Shown here one piece after another: positions 38,262 to 48,274 of a stretch of DNA of 64,000 bases (positions are counted from its first letter, which is position 1; every line of letters begins with the position of its first letter). The translations under genes and the position numbers were made by a program. Under the pieces are notes generated by a model. The model saw only the letters and a list, made by a program, of their open reading frames with translations. It was not told the origin of the DNA and ran no database searches. Origin of the DNA: Vibrio sp. Isolate32 (GTDB lineage: Bacteria > Pseudomonadota > Gammaproteobacteria > Enterobacterales > Vibrionaceae); NCBI RefSeq assembly GCF_022397955.1, contig NZ_JAKEUQ010000014.1, positions 46,027 to 110,026 of the forward strand. Direction: 5' to 3'.

Positions 38262-38988
38262 AGCGCTTACTTACGACCAACACGCTAATCACAATAGCCA
38301 ACAGGCTTTTTTTGAGAAGTACTCTGTGTTGGTTAAACGTATCGCTCATCACTTGTTGGGGCGATTACCGCCTAATGTATTGGTTGATGACTTAATTCAA
38401 GCTGGCATGATCGGCTTGATTGAAGCGCAACAAAACTATGATGGTACTAAAGGCGCAAGCTTTGAAACGTATGCTGGTATTCGGATTCGCGGGGCAATGT
38501 TGGATGACATTCGCCGTGGGGATTGGGTACCGAGATCGGTTCATAAAAACAATCGAGAAATCAGCAGTGCAATCGCGGAATTAGAGGGTATCCTCAATCG
38601 CGACCCGAGTGATGCCGAGGTGGCAAAACACATGGGACTCAGTTTGGAGCAGTATCACAGTGCTTTAACTGACATTAATTGCTCAAGACTGGTTGGAATC
38701 GAAGATTTAGGCGTCTCAGATGATGTAATATCTCCGAATGAAGACTCTCAAGATAATACGCCTTTTCAAGGGGTTGCTGATGAGTCATTCCGCCAAGCTT
38801 TGATCGATTCGATAAAACAACTTCCGGAAAGGGAAGGCCTTGTGCTTTCGCTTTATTACGACGAAGAACTCAATTTAAAAGAGATTGGGGAAGTGTTAGG
38901 TGTCAGCGAATCTCGTGTCAGCCAAATACTGAGCCAATCTATGCAGCGTTTACGCACTAAGTTAAGTGCTTGGACACAGAACGACTAA
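38254..38988 (+). CDS. fliA: Flagellar sigma-28 factor FliA
   Basis: Sigma factor for late flagellar genes, 244 residues. Region 2 (KYSVLVKRIAHHLLGRLPPNVLVDDLIQAGMIGLIEA, RIRGAMLDDIRRGDWVPRSV) and region 4 (LPEREGLVLSLYYDEELNLKEIGEVLGVSESRVSQI) are complete. GTG 38254 is preferred because GAGGA lies 8 bp upstream; a TTG one codon earlier is also open. Two likely target promoters are in this window, before the second and third flagellins. Confidence 0.95.
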   Translation: MNKALTYDQHANHNSQQAFFEKYSVLVKRIAHHLLGRLPPNVLVDDLIQAGMIGLIEAQQNYDGTKGASFETYAGIRIRGAMLDDIRRGDWVPRSVHKNNREISSAIAELEGILNRDPSDAEVAKHMGLSLEQYHSALTDINCSRLVGIEDLGVSDDVISPNEDSQDNTPFQGVADESFRQALIDSIKQLPEREGLVLSLYYDEELNLKEIGEVLGVSESRVSQILSQSMQRLRTKLSAWTQND

Positions 38989-39018
38989 CAACACTGATCC
39001 TATTCAGTGGAGGCTAAT

Positions 39019-39399
39019 TTGAACAAAAACATGAAAATTCTCATTGTTGATGATTTTTCAACGATGCGCCGAATTGTTAAAAACCTACTTCGCGACTTAG
39101 GTTTCAACAACACTCAAGAAGCAGATGATGGCTTGACCGCGTTACCTATGCTGAAAAAAGGCGAATTTGATTTTGTGGTAACTGACTGGAACATGCCAGG
39201 CATGCAAGGGATTGACCTGCTTAAACACATTCGCGCAGACGCAGAGCTTAAGCACCTTCCTGTGCTTATGATCACAGCTGAAGCGAAGCGTGAGCAGATC
39301 ATCGAAGCAGCGCAAGCGGGTGTTAATGGTTACATTGTGAAGCCTTTCACTGCTGCAACGCTGAAAGAGAAACTTGATAAGATTTTTGATCGCTTATAA
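39019..39399 (+). CDS. cheY: Chemotaxis response regulator CheY
   Basis: Single-domain response regulator, 126 residues, that binds FliM when phosphorylated and reverses the motor. Acidic pocket D11/D12, phospho-acceptor Asp56 (VVTDWNMPG), Thr in MITAEA and Lys in IVKPF are all present. TTG 39019 is chosen because GTGGAGG lies just upstream at the right distance. A GTG at 39007, within that sequence, would add four residues and give the 130-residue form (Asp60) that matches the numbering commonly used for V. cholerae CheY3. Confidence 0.95.
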   Translation: MNKNMKILIVDDFSTMRRIVKNLLRDLGFNNTQEADDGLTALPMLKKGEFDFVVTDWNMPGMQGIDLLKHIRADAELKHLPVLMITAEAKREQIIEAAQAGVNGYIVKPFTAATLKEKLDKIFDRL

Positions 39400-39505
39400 G
39401 CATCAATAAGTTTTAGGCACTTCTAGGCAAACACTGACTGAAAAGTTCTCTGTTTATCTCGATAGCCTAAGCGCACAAAGTATGCGGAGTAAGGCCGAAC
39501 TCAGG

Positions 39506-40237
39506 ATGATTTCATTAGAACAAGCAAAAAAATTAGTAGAGCTGCTTGAGAACGATGAGCAGCAAAATGCTGATTCTCTTGTTAGAAGCATTTATGAAGA
39601 CAATTTTAGTCTTCAAGACAATCCAATGCTTCAAGAAATAGGAAGTTTGACTCGCGACCTCCATGACTCTTTGACTCAATTTAATTTCGATCAACGCATC
39701 AGCGTTATCGCAAATGATGAAATCCCTGATGCAAGGGATCGCCTTCAATATGTCATTGATAAAACGGAAGTTGCGGCAAATAAGACGATGGACGCTGTCG
39801 ATCGTTGTATGCCAATTGCAGACAACCTACACGAGTGTTTACTTCAAGTAAGGCCTCAATGGAATGAACTGATGCATGGCCGCATTGAGCTGGCACAATT
39901 TAAAGCTTTATGTCACCGCATTGATGGATTGCTTGTCCAAGTAGAAGGCGATAGTACTGAACTACGTGGACAATTGACTGAAATCTTGATGGCTCAGGAT
40001 TTCCAAGACTTAACTGGGCAGATAATTAGCAAAGTTATTACCTTGGTGAATGAGGTTGAAGGACGTTTGGTCGAGATTCTCACGGTATTCGGTGCGAATC
40101 AAACAGAGCCAACTCCAGAGTCAGAGAAGAAAGCATCTATTGCGCCTGAAGGTCCAATTATGAACCCAGAAGAGCGCGAAGACGCTGTTGCATCTCAGGA
40201 TGAAGTCGACGATTTGTTATCCAGTCTTGGATTTTAA
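39506..40237 (+). CDS. cheZ: CheY-phosphate phosphatase CheZ
   Basis: Phosphatase that dephosphorylates CheY, 243 residues from ATG 39506 (MISLEQAKKLVELLE). ATG 39482 in the same frame adds eight residues and cannot be excluded. The long helical hairpin includes the active-site region GQLTEILMAQDFQDLTGQIISKV, with the catalytic Gln in MAQDFQDLTGQ. The C-terminal CheY-binding peptide SQDEVDDLLSSLGF is separated by a flexible acidic linker. It lies between cheY and cheA. Confidence 0.94.
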   Translation: MISLEQAKKLVELLENDEQQNADSLVRSIYEDNFSLQDNPMLQEIGSLTRDLHDSLTQFNFDQRISVIANDEIPDARDRLQYVIDKTEVAANKTMDAVDRCMPIADNLHECLLQVRPQWNELMHGRIELAQFKALCHRIDGLLVQVEGDSTELRGQLTEILMAQDFQDLTGQIISKVITLVNEVEGRLVEILTVFGANQTEPTPESEKKASIAPEGPIMNPEEREDAVASQDEVDDLLSSLGF

Positions 40238-40246
40238 AGGTAACGT

Positions 40247-42427
40247 ATGAGCTACGATTTAGACGAAGATATTCTTCAGGACTTTTTAGTCGAAGCAGGA
40301 GAGATCCTTGAACTCCTATCAGAGCAACTGGTAGAGCTAGAGAATAACCCTGACGACAAAGACCTATTAAATGCTATTTTCCGTGGTTTCCATACAGTAA
40401 AAGGTGGTGCTGGTTTCCTAGCATTGACTGAGCTGGTGGATACTTGTCATGGTGCTGAGAATGTGTTCGACATTCTACGAAACGGCCAACGCAGCGTAAC
40501 ATCAGGTTTGATGGATACGATGCTGCAGGCGCTAGATACAGTCAATGTACAGTTTCGTGCCGTGCAAGAGCAGGAACCTTTAGTACCAGCTGATCAATCT
40601 TTATTGGATGAACTTCACCGTCTCTGCAAACCAGAGTCTGCGGATGAAGTGGCACCAGTAGAAGCGCCTATATCTATTACCCCTGAACCTGTTGTGGCAG
40701 CGCCTGAGCCTATTGTCGAAAGCTCAAACATCAATGCATCTTCAGTCGATGACATTTCTGAAGATGAGTTTGAACGCCTGCTTGATGAGCTTCACGGTAA
40801 AGGAGGTTCACCAACAGCGCCTTCTGCACCAACACCGCCGCCTGCACCAGCTGCACCTCAGTCTGTTGCTGACAGTGGTGATATTACTGATGATGAATTT
40901 GAAAAGTTATTAGATGAATTGCACGGTGCGGGTAAGAGCCCGACTGCGGCAAGTTCAACGCCTCCTCCACCGCCAGCTCCTCCTGCTGCACCTGTTTCGG
41001 CGATGTCTGAAGGTGATGATCTGATGACTGACGAAGAGTTCGAGAAGTTACTTGACCAACTCCATGGCTCAGGTAATGGACCTTCAATTGAAGAATTGGA
41101 TGCAGCGACTAAGCCTGCAGAAGTTAAGGCAGTGGCACCTCAAGCTGCGCCTAAACCTCAAGCTGCCGCGCCAGTTGCCGTTAAAACCGAGCCAAAACCG
41201 AGCGCTCCAGCAAAAGCTGAAGTTAAAGCTCCGGCGAAGAAGCAGCAAGCTGAAGCGACAGTTCGCGTTGATACATCAACACTGGACACCATTATGAACA
41301 TGGTGGGTGAACTGGTATTGGTGCGTAACCGACTCGTCAGCCTAGGCCTCAACAGCAACGACGAAGAAATGTCGAAAGCTGTCTCTAACTTAGATGTTGT
41401 TACTGCAGACCTACAAGGTGCGGTAATGAAGACTCGTATGCAGCCGATCAAGAAAGTATTTGGTCGCTTCCCACGAGTTGTCCGTGACCTTGCTCGTAGC
41501 TTGAAGAAAGACATTGTTCTTGAAATGCGTGGCGAAGAAACGGACCTTGATAAAAACTTAGTCGAAGCACTTGCTGATCCCCTAATTCACTTGGTGAGAA
41601 ACTCTGTCGACCATGGTATTGAAATGCCGGACGACCGTGTTGCAGCAGGTAAATCTAGAACAGGTAAAGTGATTCTGTCTGCCTCTCAAGAAGGTGACCA
41701 CATTGAGCTAGCTATCGTTGATGACGGTGGCGGTATGGACCCAGATAAGCTTCGTGCTATCGCTGTTCGGCGTGGCCTGATGGATGAAGATGCAGCGTCT
41801 CGCTTATCAAATAAAGAGTGTTTCAACCTTATTTTTGCTCCTGGCTTCTCAAGCAAAGAGCAGATCTCAGATATCTCTGGTCGTGGTGTGGGTATGGACG
41901 TTGTGAAAACAGCGATCAACACACTGAACGGCTCTATTGATATTGATTCAGAAATGGGACAAGGTACCAAGATCACCATCAAGGTTCCACTAACCCTAGC
42001 GATTCTACCAACCTTGATGGTCGGTGTTGCGGGTCACCCATTTGCATTGCCATTGGCATCGGTAAACGAGATCTTCCACCTAGACTTAAGCCGCACAAAC
42101 GTGGTTGATGGTCAGCTGACGATCATCGTTCGCGATAAGTCTATTCCGTTGTTCTACTTACAAAACTGGCTTGCACCGAAAGCCGGCGATGTTGAGCTAC
42201 GTAAAGGACATGGTCATGTGGTTATAGTGCAACTAGGTAGTCAGCGTGTTGGTTTTGTTGTGGATACGCTTATCGGTCAAGAAGAAGTGGTTATCAAGCC
42301 GCTTGATAAACTGTTGCAAGGTACGCCAGGCATGGCAGGTGCAACAATTACAAGTGATGGTCACATTGCATTGATTTTAGATGTGCCGGACTTGTTGAAG
42401 CAGTACGCAGCTGCGTCAAGAATTTAA
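40247..42427 (+). CDS. cheA: Chemotaxis histidine kinase CheA with LID-type linker repeats
   Basis: 726-residue kinase of the receptor array. The P1/HPt domain has phosphorylated His49 ([13 protein letters not shown]). The long linker (about 130-330) replaces a recognisable P2 domain and contains Pro/Ala-rich spacers and three similar acidic segments at about 168-184, 212-227 and 257-274 (core DEFE(K/R)LLD(E/Q)LHG). P3 dimerisation ([19 protein letters not shown]), P4 kinase ([27 protein letters not shown]) and P5 CheW-like domains follow. In V. parahaemolyticus a linker region called LID binds ParP and recruits arrays to the pole; the repeats here probably form that region. Confidence 0.97.
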   Translation: MSYDLDEDILQDFLVEAGEILELLSEQLVELENNPDDKDLLNAIFRGFHTVKGGAGFLALTELVDTCHGAENVFDILRNGQRSVTSGLMDTMLQALDTVNVQFRAVQEQEPLVPADQSLLDELHRLCKPESADEVAPVEAPISITPEPVVAAPEPIVESSNINASSVDDISEDEFERLLDELHGKGGSPTAPSAPTPPPAPAAPQSVADSGDITDDEFEKLLDELHGAGKSPTAASSTPPPPPAPPAAPVSAMSEGDDLMTDEEFEKLLDQLHGSGNGPSIEELDAATKPAEVKAVAPQAAPKPQAAAPVAVKTEPKPSAPAKAEVKAPAKKQQAEATVRVDTSTLDTIMNMVGELVLVRNRLVSLGLNSNDEEMSKAVSNLDVVTADLQGAVMKTRMQPIKKVFGRFPRVVRDLARSLKKDIVLEMRGEETDLDKNLVEALADPLIHLVRNSVDHGIEMPDDRVAAGKSRTGKVILSASQEGDHIELAIVDDGGGMDPDKLRAIAVRRGLMDEDAASRLSNKECFNLIFAPGFSSKEQISDISGRGVGMDVVKTAINTLNGSIDIDSEMGQGTKITIKVPLTLAILPTLMVGVAGHPFALPLASVNEIFHLDLSRTNVVDGQLTIIVRDKSIPLFYLQNWLAPKAGDVELRKGHGHVVIVQLGSQRVGFVVDTLIGQEEVVIKPLDKLLQGTPGMAGATITSDGHIALILDVPDLLKQYAAASRI

Positions 42428-42440
42428 TTTAAGGATAAAT

Positions 42441-43559
42441 ATGGCGATTAAAGTATTAGTCGTTGATGATTCGAGCTTTTTTCGTCGTCGAGTAAGCGAG
42501 ATCATCAATTCAGAGGCTCGCCTAGAAGTCATCGATGTTGCGGTAAATGGTAAAGAAGCGGTAGAGAAAGCGAAACAGCTAAGACCTGACGTAATTACCA
42601 TGGACATTGAAATGCCTGTCATGGACGGTATCACTGCCGTTCGTGAAATTATGGCGGCGTCTCCAACGCCTATTTTGATGTTTTCATCGCTAACGCATGA
42701 TGGTGCTAAAGCGACATTAGATGCTCTAGATGCGGGTGCTTTAGACTTCCTACCTAAGAAGTTCGAAGACATCGCACGTAACCGCGATGATGCCGTTGCG
42801 TTACTTCAACAGCGTGTGATTCAGATTGCGGCTAAACGTGCTTTCATGCGTCGTATGCCAATTGCACCGAGGGTGACAGCAACTGCGTCAACATCCACGC
42901 CATTGCGTCAACCGGTATCTAATGCTGCTCCAGCCGCTAGACCTGCTGCGGCAACCGCTGCGAAGTTCAGAGCTTCGGGCAAAAAGTATCAACTCACCGC
43001 CATTGGTACGTCGACTGGCGGCCCTGTTGCGCTACAAAAAATTTTGACGCGCATCCCTGCGAACTACCCGCATCCGATTGTGTTAGTTCAGCATATGCCT
43101 GCGACTTTCACTGCCGCTTTTGCTAGTCGCTTGAACACCTTGTGTAAGATCGAAGTTCGCGAAGCTCAAGACGGAGATATGTTGAAGCCTGGTGTTGCTT
43201 ATCTTGCGCCGGGCGGTAAGCAGATGATGGTTGATGGTCGTGCAGGTTCGGCTCGCCTAAGAATTATTGATGGCGGCGATCGCATGAACTACAAACCATG
43301 TGTCGATGTGACTTTCGGGTCTGCAGCTAAGATCTACGGCGACAAAGTGTTGTCGATGATACTGACTGGCATGGGTGCAGATGGTCGTGAAGGTTCACGC
43401 ATGTTGAAAACTGCGGGCTCGAGTGTCTGGGCACAAGATGAAGATAGCTGTGTTGTATATGGTATGCCTCAAGCTGTAGCAAAAGCTGGCATTTCTACCG
43501 AAGACCTACCTCTGGACCGCATCGCGGAACGGATCTTGGTTGAAGTTGGGTTAGCTTAG
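42441..43559 (+). CDS. cheB: Chemotaxis methylesterase CheB
   Basis: Receptor methylesterase/deamidase, 372 residues. It has an N-terminal receiver domain with Asp55 ([10 protein letters not shown]), an Ala/Pro-rich linker (about 150-180), and a C-terminal catalytic domain with GTSTGGP (Ser), [17 protein letters not shown] (His) and [10 protein letters not shown] (Asp). It lies 13 bp after cheA and is cotranscribed with it. Confidence 0.96.
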   Translation: MAIKVLVVDDSSFFRRRVSEIINSEARLEVIDVAVNGKEAVEKAKQLRPDVITMDIEMPVMDGITAVREIMAASPTPILMFSSLTHDGAKATLDALDAGALDFLPKKFEDIARNRDDAVALLQQRVIQIAAKRAFMRRMPIAPRVTATASTSTPLRQPVSNAAPAARPAAATAAKFRASGKKYQLTAIGTSTGGPVALQKILTRIPANYPHPIVLVQHMPATFTAAFASRLNTLCKIEVREAQDGDMLKPGVAYLAPGGKQMMVDGRAGSARLRIIDGGDRMNYKPCVDVTFGSAAKIYGDKVLSMILTGMGADGREGSRMLKTAGSSVWAQDEDSCVVYGMPQAVAKAGISTEDLPLDRIAERILVEVGLA

Positions 43560-43569
43560 GTAAATCAAG

Positions 43570-44352
43570 ATGATTGTTTGGAGTGTTGCAAACCAAAAAG
43601 GTGGTGTTGGTAAAACAACCACAACAGTGACCCTAGCAGGCTTGCTTGCTCTAAAAGGGCACCGTGTGTTGTTGGTTGATACTGACCCACATGCATCACT
43701 GACCACCTATCTGGGTTACGACTCAGATACGGTGGAGTCGAGCTTGTTTGATCTGTTTCAGCTTCGTGAGTTTTCTGCGCAGGCGGTAAGACTACTGACG
43801 TTACAAACCGAAGTTGAAGGCATCGATATCATTCCAGCACACATGTCACTGGCAACACTTGACCGTGTGATGGGAAATCGAAGCGGCATGGGGTTAATCT
43901 TGAAGCGTGCTTTAGCGGCGTTGAAAGACGATTACGACTATGTGTTGATCGACTGTCCACCAATTCTTGGCGTGATGATGGTGAATGCCTTAGCGGCGAG
44001 TGACCGTATTTTGATTCCGGTACAGACCGAGTTTCTGGCAATGAAAGGTTTAGAGCGCATGATTCGCACGTTAACTATTATGCAGAAGTCTCGTAAAACG
44101 CCGTTTAAGGTGACGATTGTCCCTACTATGTACGACAAACGAACCAAGGCATCGCTGCAAACTCTTACGCAGCTGAAAGATGATTATCCAAACCAAGTTT
44201 GGACTTCAGCTGTACCGATTGATACCAAGTTCAGAGACGCAAGCTTAAAGCGCTTGCCAGCCTCTCACTTTGCGTCGGGTAGTCGAGGTGTATTTGCTTA
44301 TAAACAGCTGCTTATTTATCTCGAAAGGTTGGCGATAAATGAGCGAGAATAA
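43570..44352 (+). CDS. parC: ParA-like ATPase for polar chemotaxis arrays (ParC type)
   Basis: ParA/Soj-family ATPase, 260 residues. It shows deviant Walker A NQKGGVGKTTTT, DTDPHASLTTYLGY and Walker B YVLIDCPPILGVMM. In Vibrio this gene, between cheB and the ParP-like gene, encodes ParC, which recruits and segregates chemotaxis arrays at the poles. The symbol refers to the chemotaxis protein, not topoisomerase IV subunit A. The last 14 bp overlap the start of parP. Confidence 0.88.
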   Translation: MIVWSVANQKGGVGKTTTTVTLAGLLALKGHRVLLVDTDPHASLTTYLGYDSDTVESSLFDLFQLREFSAQAVRLLTLQTEVEGIDIIPAHMSLATLDRVMGNRSGMGLILKRALAALKDDYDYVLIDCPPILGVMMVNALAASDRILIPVQTEFLAMKGLERMIRTLTIMQKSRKTPFKVTIVPTMYDKRTKASLQTLTQLKDDYPNQVWTSAVPIDTKFRDASLKRLPASHFASGSRGVFAYKQLLIYLERLAINERE

Positions 44353-44488
44353 AGATTCAACAATAGCGCGACCAGGTCTATCGAGTGAACAAGCACTGGA
44401 TGATTATTTTACCGCGCTATTAGGTGATGAAAACTTTGAAACTGAAGAGTTTTTAGTTGACGAGTCTGATGATGAGTCACACTCTGAA

Positions 44489-44590
<102 letters not shown>

Positions 44591-44724
44591 TAGCGAGTCA
44601 TCACTCAAGCTACGACGAAATACGTGCAGCTGAGTTTGAAGTACCTAATCTAGAGGACGTTCAGAAGCTACTGAGTCGGTTAGAGGCAACGAATGTTGTT
44701 GAGGACCTGAACCTCGATGAGCTG

Positions 44725-45486
44725 ATGGACCAGAACACGCAGAAAATCGCTCAGCAAGCAGACATGCAAATGTTTGATGCTGCGGTCGAATCGGTTCAAG
44801 TCTCATTAGAGCCAGAGATTCAAGACTGGAATCTTCCGGCACCCGATTTATCGATAGCGGCAGAAGCTCTGGTGGAGCTGCAGCCAATCGAAGAACCAAC
44901 AGTAGAAGCAGAGTTTCCAGTAGTTGATCAGCAAGCCTCTGAAATCGAAGCCGATGCTCCTGACATTGAATCCGCGATTGAGCCCAAAACACAAGCGGGT
45001 GGTGCAGGGCAGTTTACTTCTTGGGAAAGTACGGCTCGAACTGAAGACTTCCAAGTTTTGTATTTCGATGTCAATGGCGTGACCTTCGCGGTACCATTAG
45101 ATGAACTGGGTGGTATCCACCGTCTCGAAGAGGTCAATCATATTATTGGCAAACCATCTTGGTATTTGGGGTTACAAACCAACCGAGATAGCCAGTTAGA
45201 TGTGGTCGACACCGCAAAATGGGTGATGGCTGAGAAGTTAGCCAGTGACGAATACAAAAAAAACTATCAATATATAGTGATGCTTGGAGAAAGCTTATGG
45301 GGCCTTGCAAGCACTGAACTTAAAGGCACCGAGCTGCTGAATACTGACAAAGTACGTTGGCGAGAAATGGCAGGTAAACGCCCATGGCTCGCTGGTATGG
45401 TAAAAGAAAAAATGTGTGCTTTGATCCATGTCGAAGCATTAATCGCCATGCTAAATGCAGGGCTAGATGTAAAAGCATTGAGCTAG
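44725..45486 (+). CDS. C-terminal CheW-like part of ParP (open after the frameshift)
   Basis: Uninterrupted 253-codon frame from ATG 44725. It contains an acidic linker and the CheW-like domain (EDFQVLYFDVNGVTFAVPLDELGGIHRL, YLGLQTNRDSQLDVVDTAKWVM) with C-terminal AIF-type sequence (KRPWLAGMVKEKMCALIHVEALIAML). If the upstream frameshift is real, this part could only be made by internal initiation, and no good ribosome-binding site is visible before the ATG. It is most likely a fragment of the parP reading frame rather than a gene of its own. Confidence 0.5.
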   Translation: MDQNTQKIAQQADMQMFDAAVESVQVSLEPEIQDWNLPAPDLSIAAEALVELQPIEEPTVEAEFPVVDQQASEIEADAPDIESAIEPKTQAGGAGQFTSWESTARTEDFQVLYFDVNGVTFAVPLDELGGIHRLEEVNHIIGKPSWYLGLQTNRDSQLDVVDTAKWVMAEKLASDEYKKNYQYIVMLGESLWGLASTELKGTELLNTDKVRWREMAGKRPWLAGMVKEKMCALIHVEALIAMLNAGLDVKALS

Positions 45487-45556
45487 TACCACGACTGGTA
45501 CAACAAAAGCATCAAGTTAATAATAGTGGTCGGTAACGACGGCAAGAGGATTATCT

Positions 45557-46051
45557 ATGTCTCAAATGAGTGAAGTTGAAGTAAGAAAAGATCAAACGAA
45601 TGACGAAGTACTTCAATGGGTAACATTCCAGCTAGAAGAAGAAACTTACGGCATCAATGTAATGCAAGTTCGTGAAGTACTGCGTTACAGTGAGATTGCT
45701 CCGGTACCAGGTGCTCCTGACTACGTTCTAGGTATTATTAACCTACGTGGTAACGTTGTTACTGTTATCGACACTCGCTCTCGCTTTGGTTTGATGCAAG
45801 GTGAAATCACAGATAACACTCGTATCATCGTTATTGAATCTGAACGTCAAGTTATTGGCATCCTGGTTGATAGTGTTGCTGAAGTGGTTTACCTACGTTC
45901 TTCTGAAATCGATACAACACCAAGTGTGGGTACTGATGAAAGCGCGAAGTTCATCCAGGGCGTAAGCAACCGCGATGGCAAGCTGCTTATCTTAGTAGAT
46001 CTAAACAAACTACTAAGCGAAGACGAATGGGATGAGATGGCTCACCTATAA
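45557..46051 (+). CDS. cheW: Chemotaxis adaptor CheW
   Basis: Receptor-kinase coupling protein, 164 residues: LQWVTFQLEEETYGINVMQVREVLRYSEIAPVPGAPDYVLGIINLRGNVVTVIDTRSRFGL covers the conserved two-lobed SH3-like fold, followed by IVIESERQVIGILVDSVAEVV. A GAGGATT site precedes the ATG. The stop overlaps the next gene by 1 bp. Confidence 0.97.
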   Translation: MSQMSEVEVRKDQTNDEVLQWVTFQLEEETYGINVMQVREVLRYSEIAPVPGAPDYVLGIINLRGNVVTVIDTRSRFGLMQGEITDNTRIIVIESERQVIGILVDSVAEVVYLRSSEIDTTPSVGTDESAKFIQGVSNRDGKLLILVDLNKLLSEDEWDEMAHL

Positions 46052-46563
46052 TGTTTGAAGCGCTTCCTTTAAGCCCTGCTGCACTGATTGCTGGAGTTGG
46101 GGTTTTTACGTCATTCATTGTGATTTTGATTAGCAAAGTAAAAAGTGCGATTCAAAAGCAATTGGATCAGTCACGTCTACAAGTCCGAAACTTGGACAAA
46201 GAGCTACAAAAATCGAGTAAGCAATTGCTAGAAGTTCGCTCTGTTGTGGTTGGCCTTGGCCAAAAAGTGACTGAACAACAAGACCTAATCAAACACCTGA
46301 ATGAACGTATTGTCGAATTGGAGCATGCGGATACCGATGGACGTTTGTACACTCGTGCAACGAAAATGGTTCAGCTTGGCGCTGGGATTAACGAGTTAAT
46401 TGAAGAATGTGAATTACCTAAAGCTGAAGCTGAGCTGATGATGTCTCTTCAGAACAAGCTTGCCGGTAAAGAGAAAATTCCTTCATTACGAAGCGACCCT
46501 TCCTCGTTTGATGAGCATCCCACAGCCTCGCGTGATCGCAGGGATCCACCTCGACGCCGTTAA
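46051..46563 (+). CDS. DUF2802 family membrane-anchored coiled-coil protein
   Basis: 170-residue protein of unknown function, translationally coupled to cheW (TAATG overlap). It has an N-terminal transmembrane helix (about 8-28, LSPAALIAGVGVFTSFIVILI), a coiled coil (about 32-93, LDQSRLQVRNLDKELQKSSKQLLEVRS...), then a small helical domain (TRATKMVQLGAGINELIEECELPKAEAELMMSLQNKL) typical of DUF2802. The tail is basic (RDRRDPPRRR). Its place at the end of the flagellar/chemotaxis cluster suggests a link to arrays or the pole; this is inference only. Confidence 0.85.
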   Translation: MFEALPLSPAALIAGVGVFTSFIVILISKVKSAIQKQLDQSRLQVRNLDKELQKSSKQLLEVRSVVVGLGQKVTEQQDLIKHLNERIVELEHADTDGRLYTRATKMVQLGAGINELIEECELPKAEAELMMSLQNKLAGKEKIPSLRSDPSSFDEHPTASRDRRDPPRRR

Positions 46564-46612
46564 ATTGAGCGCTACGCGTGATAAACACATTCTGTTTGCC
46601 ACAAACCCCTTT

Positions 46613-46638
46613 AAAAAGAAGCTTCGGCTTCTTTTTTT
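46613..46638 (+). terminator. Intrinsic terminator at the end of the chemotaxis operon
   Basis: AAAAAGAAGC, loop TTCG, GCTTCTTTTTTT: a stable stem with UUCG tetraloop and T tail, about 50 bp after the DUF2802 gene. Confidence 0.93.
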
Positions 46639-46783
46639 GTGCCTGAGTAACTGTTTATAGAACGATGTTTATAAGTGCTTGTTACTATTGCAATATCTCA
46701 TTTTTGGTCAAAATGTGTAAATTGTGATGCAGTAGTAACAGTTTCTTACCGACTTTGTTCTACTGAAAACGCCTAGTCCTGTT

Positions 46784-46812
46784 TTGTCACCATATTGGTG
46801 TGCTACTATACC
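46784..46812 (+). promoter_or_regulatory. Sigma-70 promoter of the ccm operon
   Basis: TTGTCA (46784-46789), 17-nt spacer, TATACC (46807-46812), about 28 bp before the ccmA start. Good match and spacing; it follows the chemotaxis terminator. Confidence 0.7.
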
Positions 46813-46839
46813 CCTCTCATTACTCGACTAAATTTACCT

Positions 46840-47457
46840 ATGCTAGAAGTCTCAAATTTAACTGCTATTCGTGACGAAAGGGTTCTGTTTGAATCGTTGT
46901 CTTTTCAATTGAAGCCAGGAGAACTGGTTCAAGTTGAAGGTCGAAACGGTACAGGAAAAACGACGCTCCTTAGGATTATCACTGGTTTAGGTGATCGTGA
47001 CGAAGGCACTATCTCTTGGGATGGCGATCCAATCGAATCAAGTCGAGATGTGTATCATCAAAATCTGCTTTTTCTTGGCCATCAAACAGGCGTAAAGCGC
47101 GAGCTTAGCGCTTATGAGAACCTCAGTTTCTACCAGTCAATTCATTGTGGCGAAACTAATAAGGAAGAGCTTTATCAAGCGCTTGCTCAGGTAGGGCTTG
47201 CAGGCCGAGAAGATGTGCCTGTGGGTCAATTGTCTGCCGGCCAACAACGTCGTGTAGCCTTAGCTCGTCTTTGGTTAAGTAAGCAGATGTTGTGGATTCT
47301 CGATGAACCATTGACTGCGATTGATAAGCAGGGCGTTAAGGTTCTAGAATCGCTTTTTTCTCAGCATGCGGATAACGGTGGGATTGTGTTACTCACTACT
47401 CACCAAGATATGTTTGCTGATAGCCCGAAACTAAGAAAAATAAAGTTGGGTGAGTAA
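46840..47457 (+). CDS. ccmA: Haem export ABC transporter ATPase CcmA
   Basis: ATP-binding subunit, 205 residues, that with CcmB releases holo-CcmE from CcmC. It has Walker [11 protein letters not shown], signature [16 protein letters not shown] and Walker [17 protein letters not shown] 46840 gives the usual [20 protein letters not shown] start; the frame extends 15 codons upstream over the promoter. The last bases lie next to the ccmB start. Confidence 0.95.
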   Translation: MLEVSNLTAIRDERVLFESLSFQLKPGELVQVEGRNGTGKTTLLRIITGLGDRDEGTISWDGDPIESSRDVYHQNLLFLGHQTGVKRELSAYENLSFYQSIHCGETNKEELYQALAQVGLAGREDVPVGQLSAGQQRRVALARLWLSKQMLWILDEPLTAIDKQGVKVLESLFSQHADNGGIVLLTTHQDMFADSPKLRKIKLGE

Positions 47458-47458
47458 T

Positions 47459-48127
47459 ATGATCTCTTCAATGACCACGATTATCCGACGTGAGCTGCTT
47501 ATCGCTTTTCGACGCCAGGCGGATATCTTTAACCCGCTGTGGTTCTTCATTATTGTTATCACGCTTTTCCCTTTGAGTATCGGCCCAGAGCCAAACCTAC
47601 TTGCACGTATTGCTGCGGGTATTGTCTGGGTTGCCGCATTGCTCTCTGCATTGCTCTCTCTTGAGCGCCTATTTCGTGATGATTTTCAAGATGGTGCTCT
47701 TGAACAGATGATGCTGATGCCCATCCCGTTGCAGTTGGTAGTATTGTCCAAGGTCATAGCACACTGGTTATTGACCGGGTTACCATTAATTTTAATTAGC
47801 CCATTGTTGGCTGTTTTGTTGTCATTGGATTTTGACACTTGGCTTTCTGTTGTGATGACTTTGCTTGTCGGAACGCCTGCCTTGAGCTTTATTGGGGCGA
47901 TTGGTGTTGCTTTGACAGTTGGATTGCAGAAGGGCGGGGTGTTACTGAGCCTGCTAATTTTGCCGCTATACATCCCTATTTTGATTTTCGCGACATCAGC
48001 GATTGACGCTGCGTCGTTGGGCGTTGCATACAATGGCCAATTAGCGATTCTCGCTGCGATGTTGATGGGTGCGATGACGCTAACTCCTTTTGCGATCAGT
48101 GCCGCACTTCGCGTGAGTGTGAACTGA
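47459..48127 (+). CDS. ccmB: Haem exporter membrane subunit CcmB
   Basis: Polytopic ABC permease, 222 residues and about six transmembrane helices (for example PLWFFIIVITLFPLSIGPEPNLLARIAAGIVWVAALLSALLSL). The FxDDFQDGALEQ segment (RLFRDDFQDGALEQMMLMPIPL) is typical of CcmB. ATG 47459 follows GGTGAG; a GTG at 47450 overlaps ccmA and is an alternative. A 147-bp gap with A/T-rich DNA precedes ccmC. Confidence 0.94.
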   Translation: MISSMTTIIRRELLIAFRRQADIFNPLWFFIIVITLFPLSIGPEPNLLARIAAGIVWVAALLSALLSLERLFRDDFQDGALEQMMLMPIPLQLVVLSKVIAHWLLTGLPLILISPLLAVLLSLDFDTWLSVVMTLLVGTPALSFIGAIGVALTVGLQKGGVLLSLLILPLYIPILIFATSAIDAASLGVAYNGQLAILAAMLMGAMTLTPFAISAALRVSVN

Positions 48128-48274
48128 TAACGGTACCAGTATCGTATAGCTAAAGTGAAACAAAGTGTTCGATGAGACTCATAGAGTCAGCAAAACAGAA
48201 AGCAGAATAAATATATTATTATAATTATAGCTTTAGTAGCTGTAAGCAATATGAAGTAAGAGTGAGATTACAAA

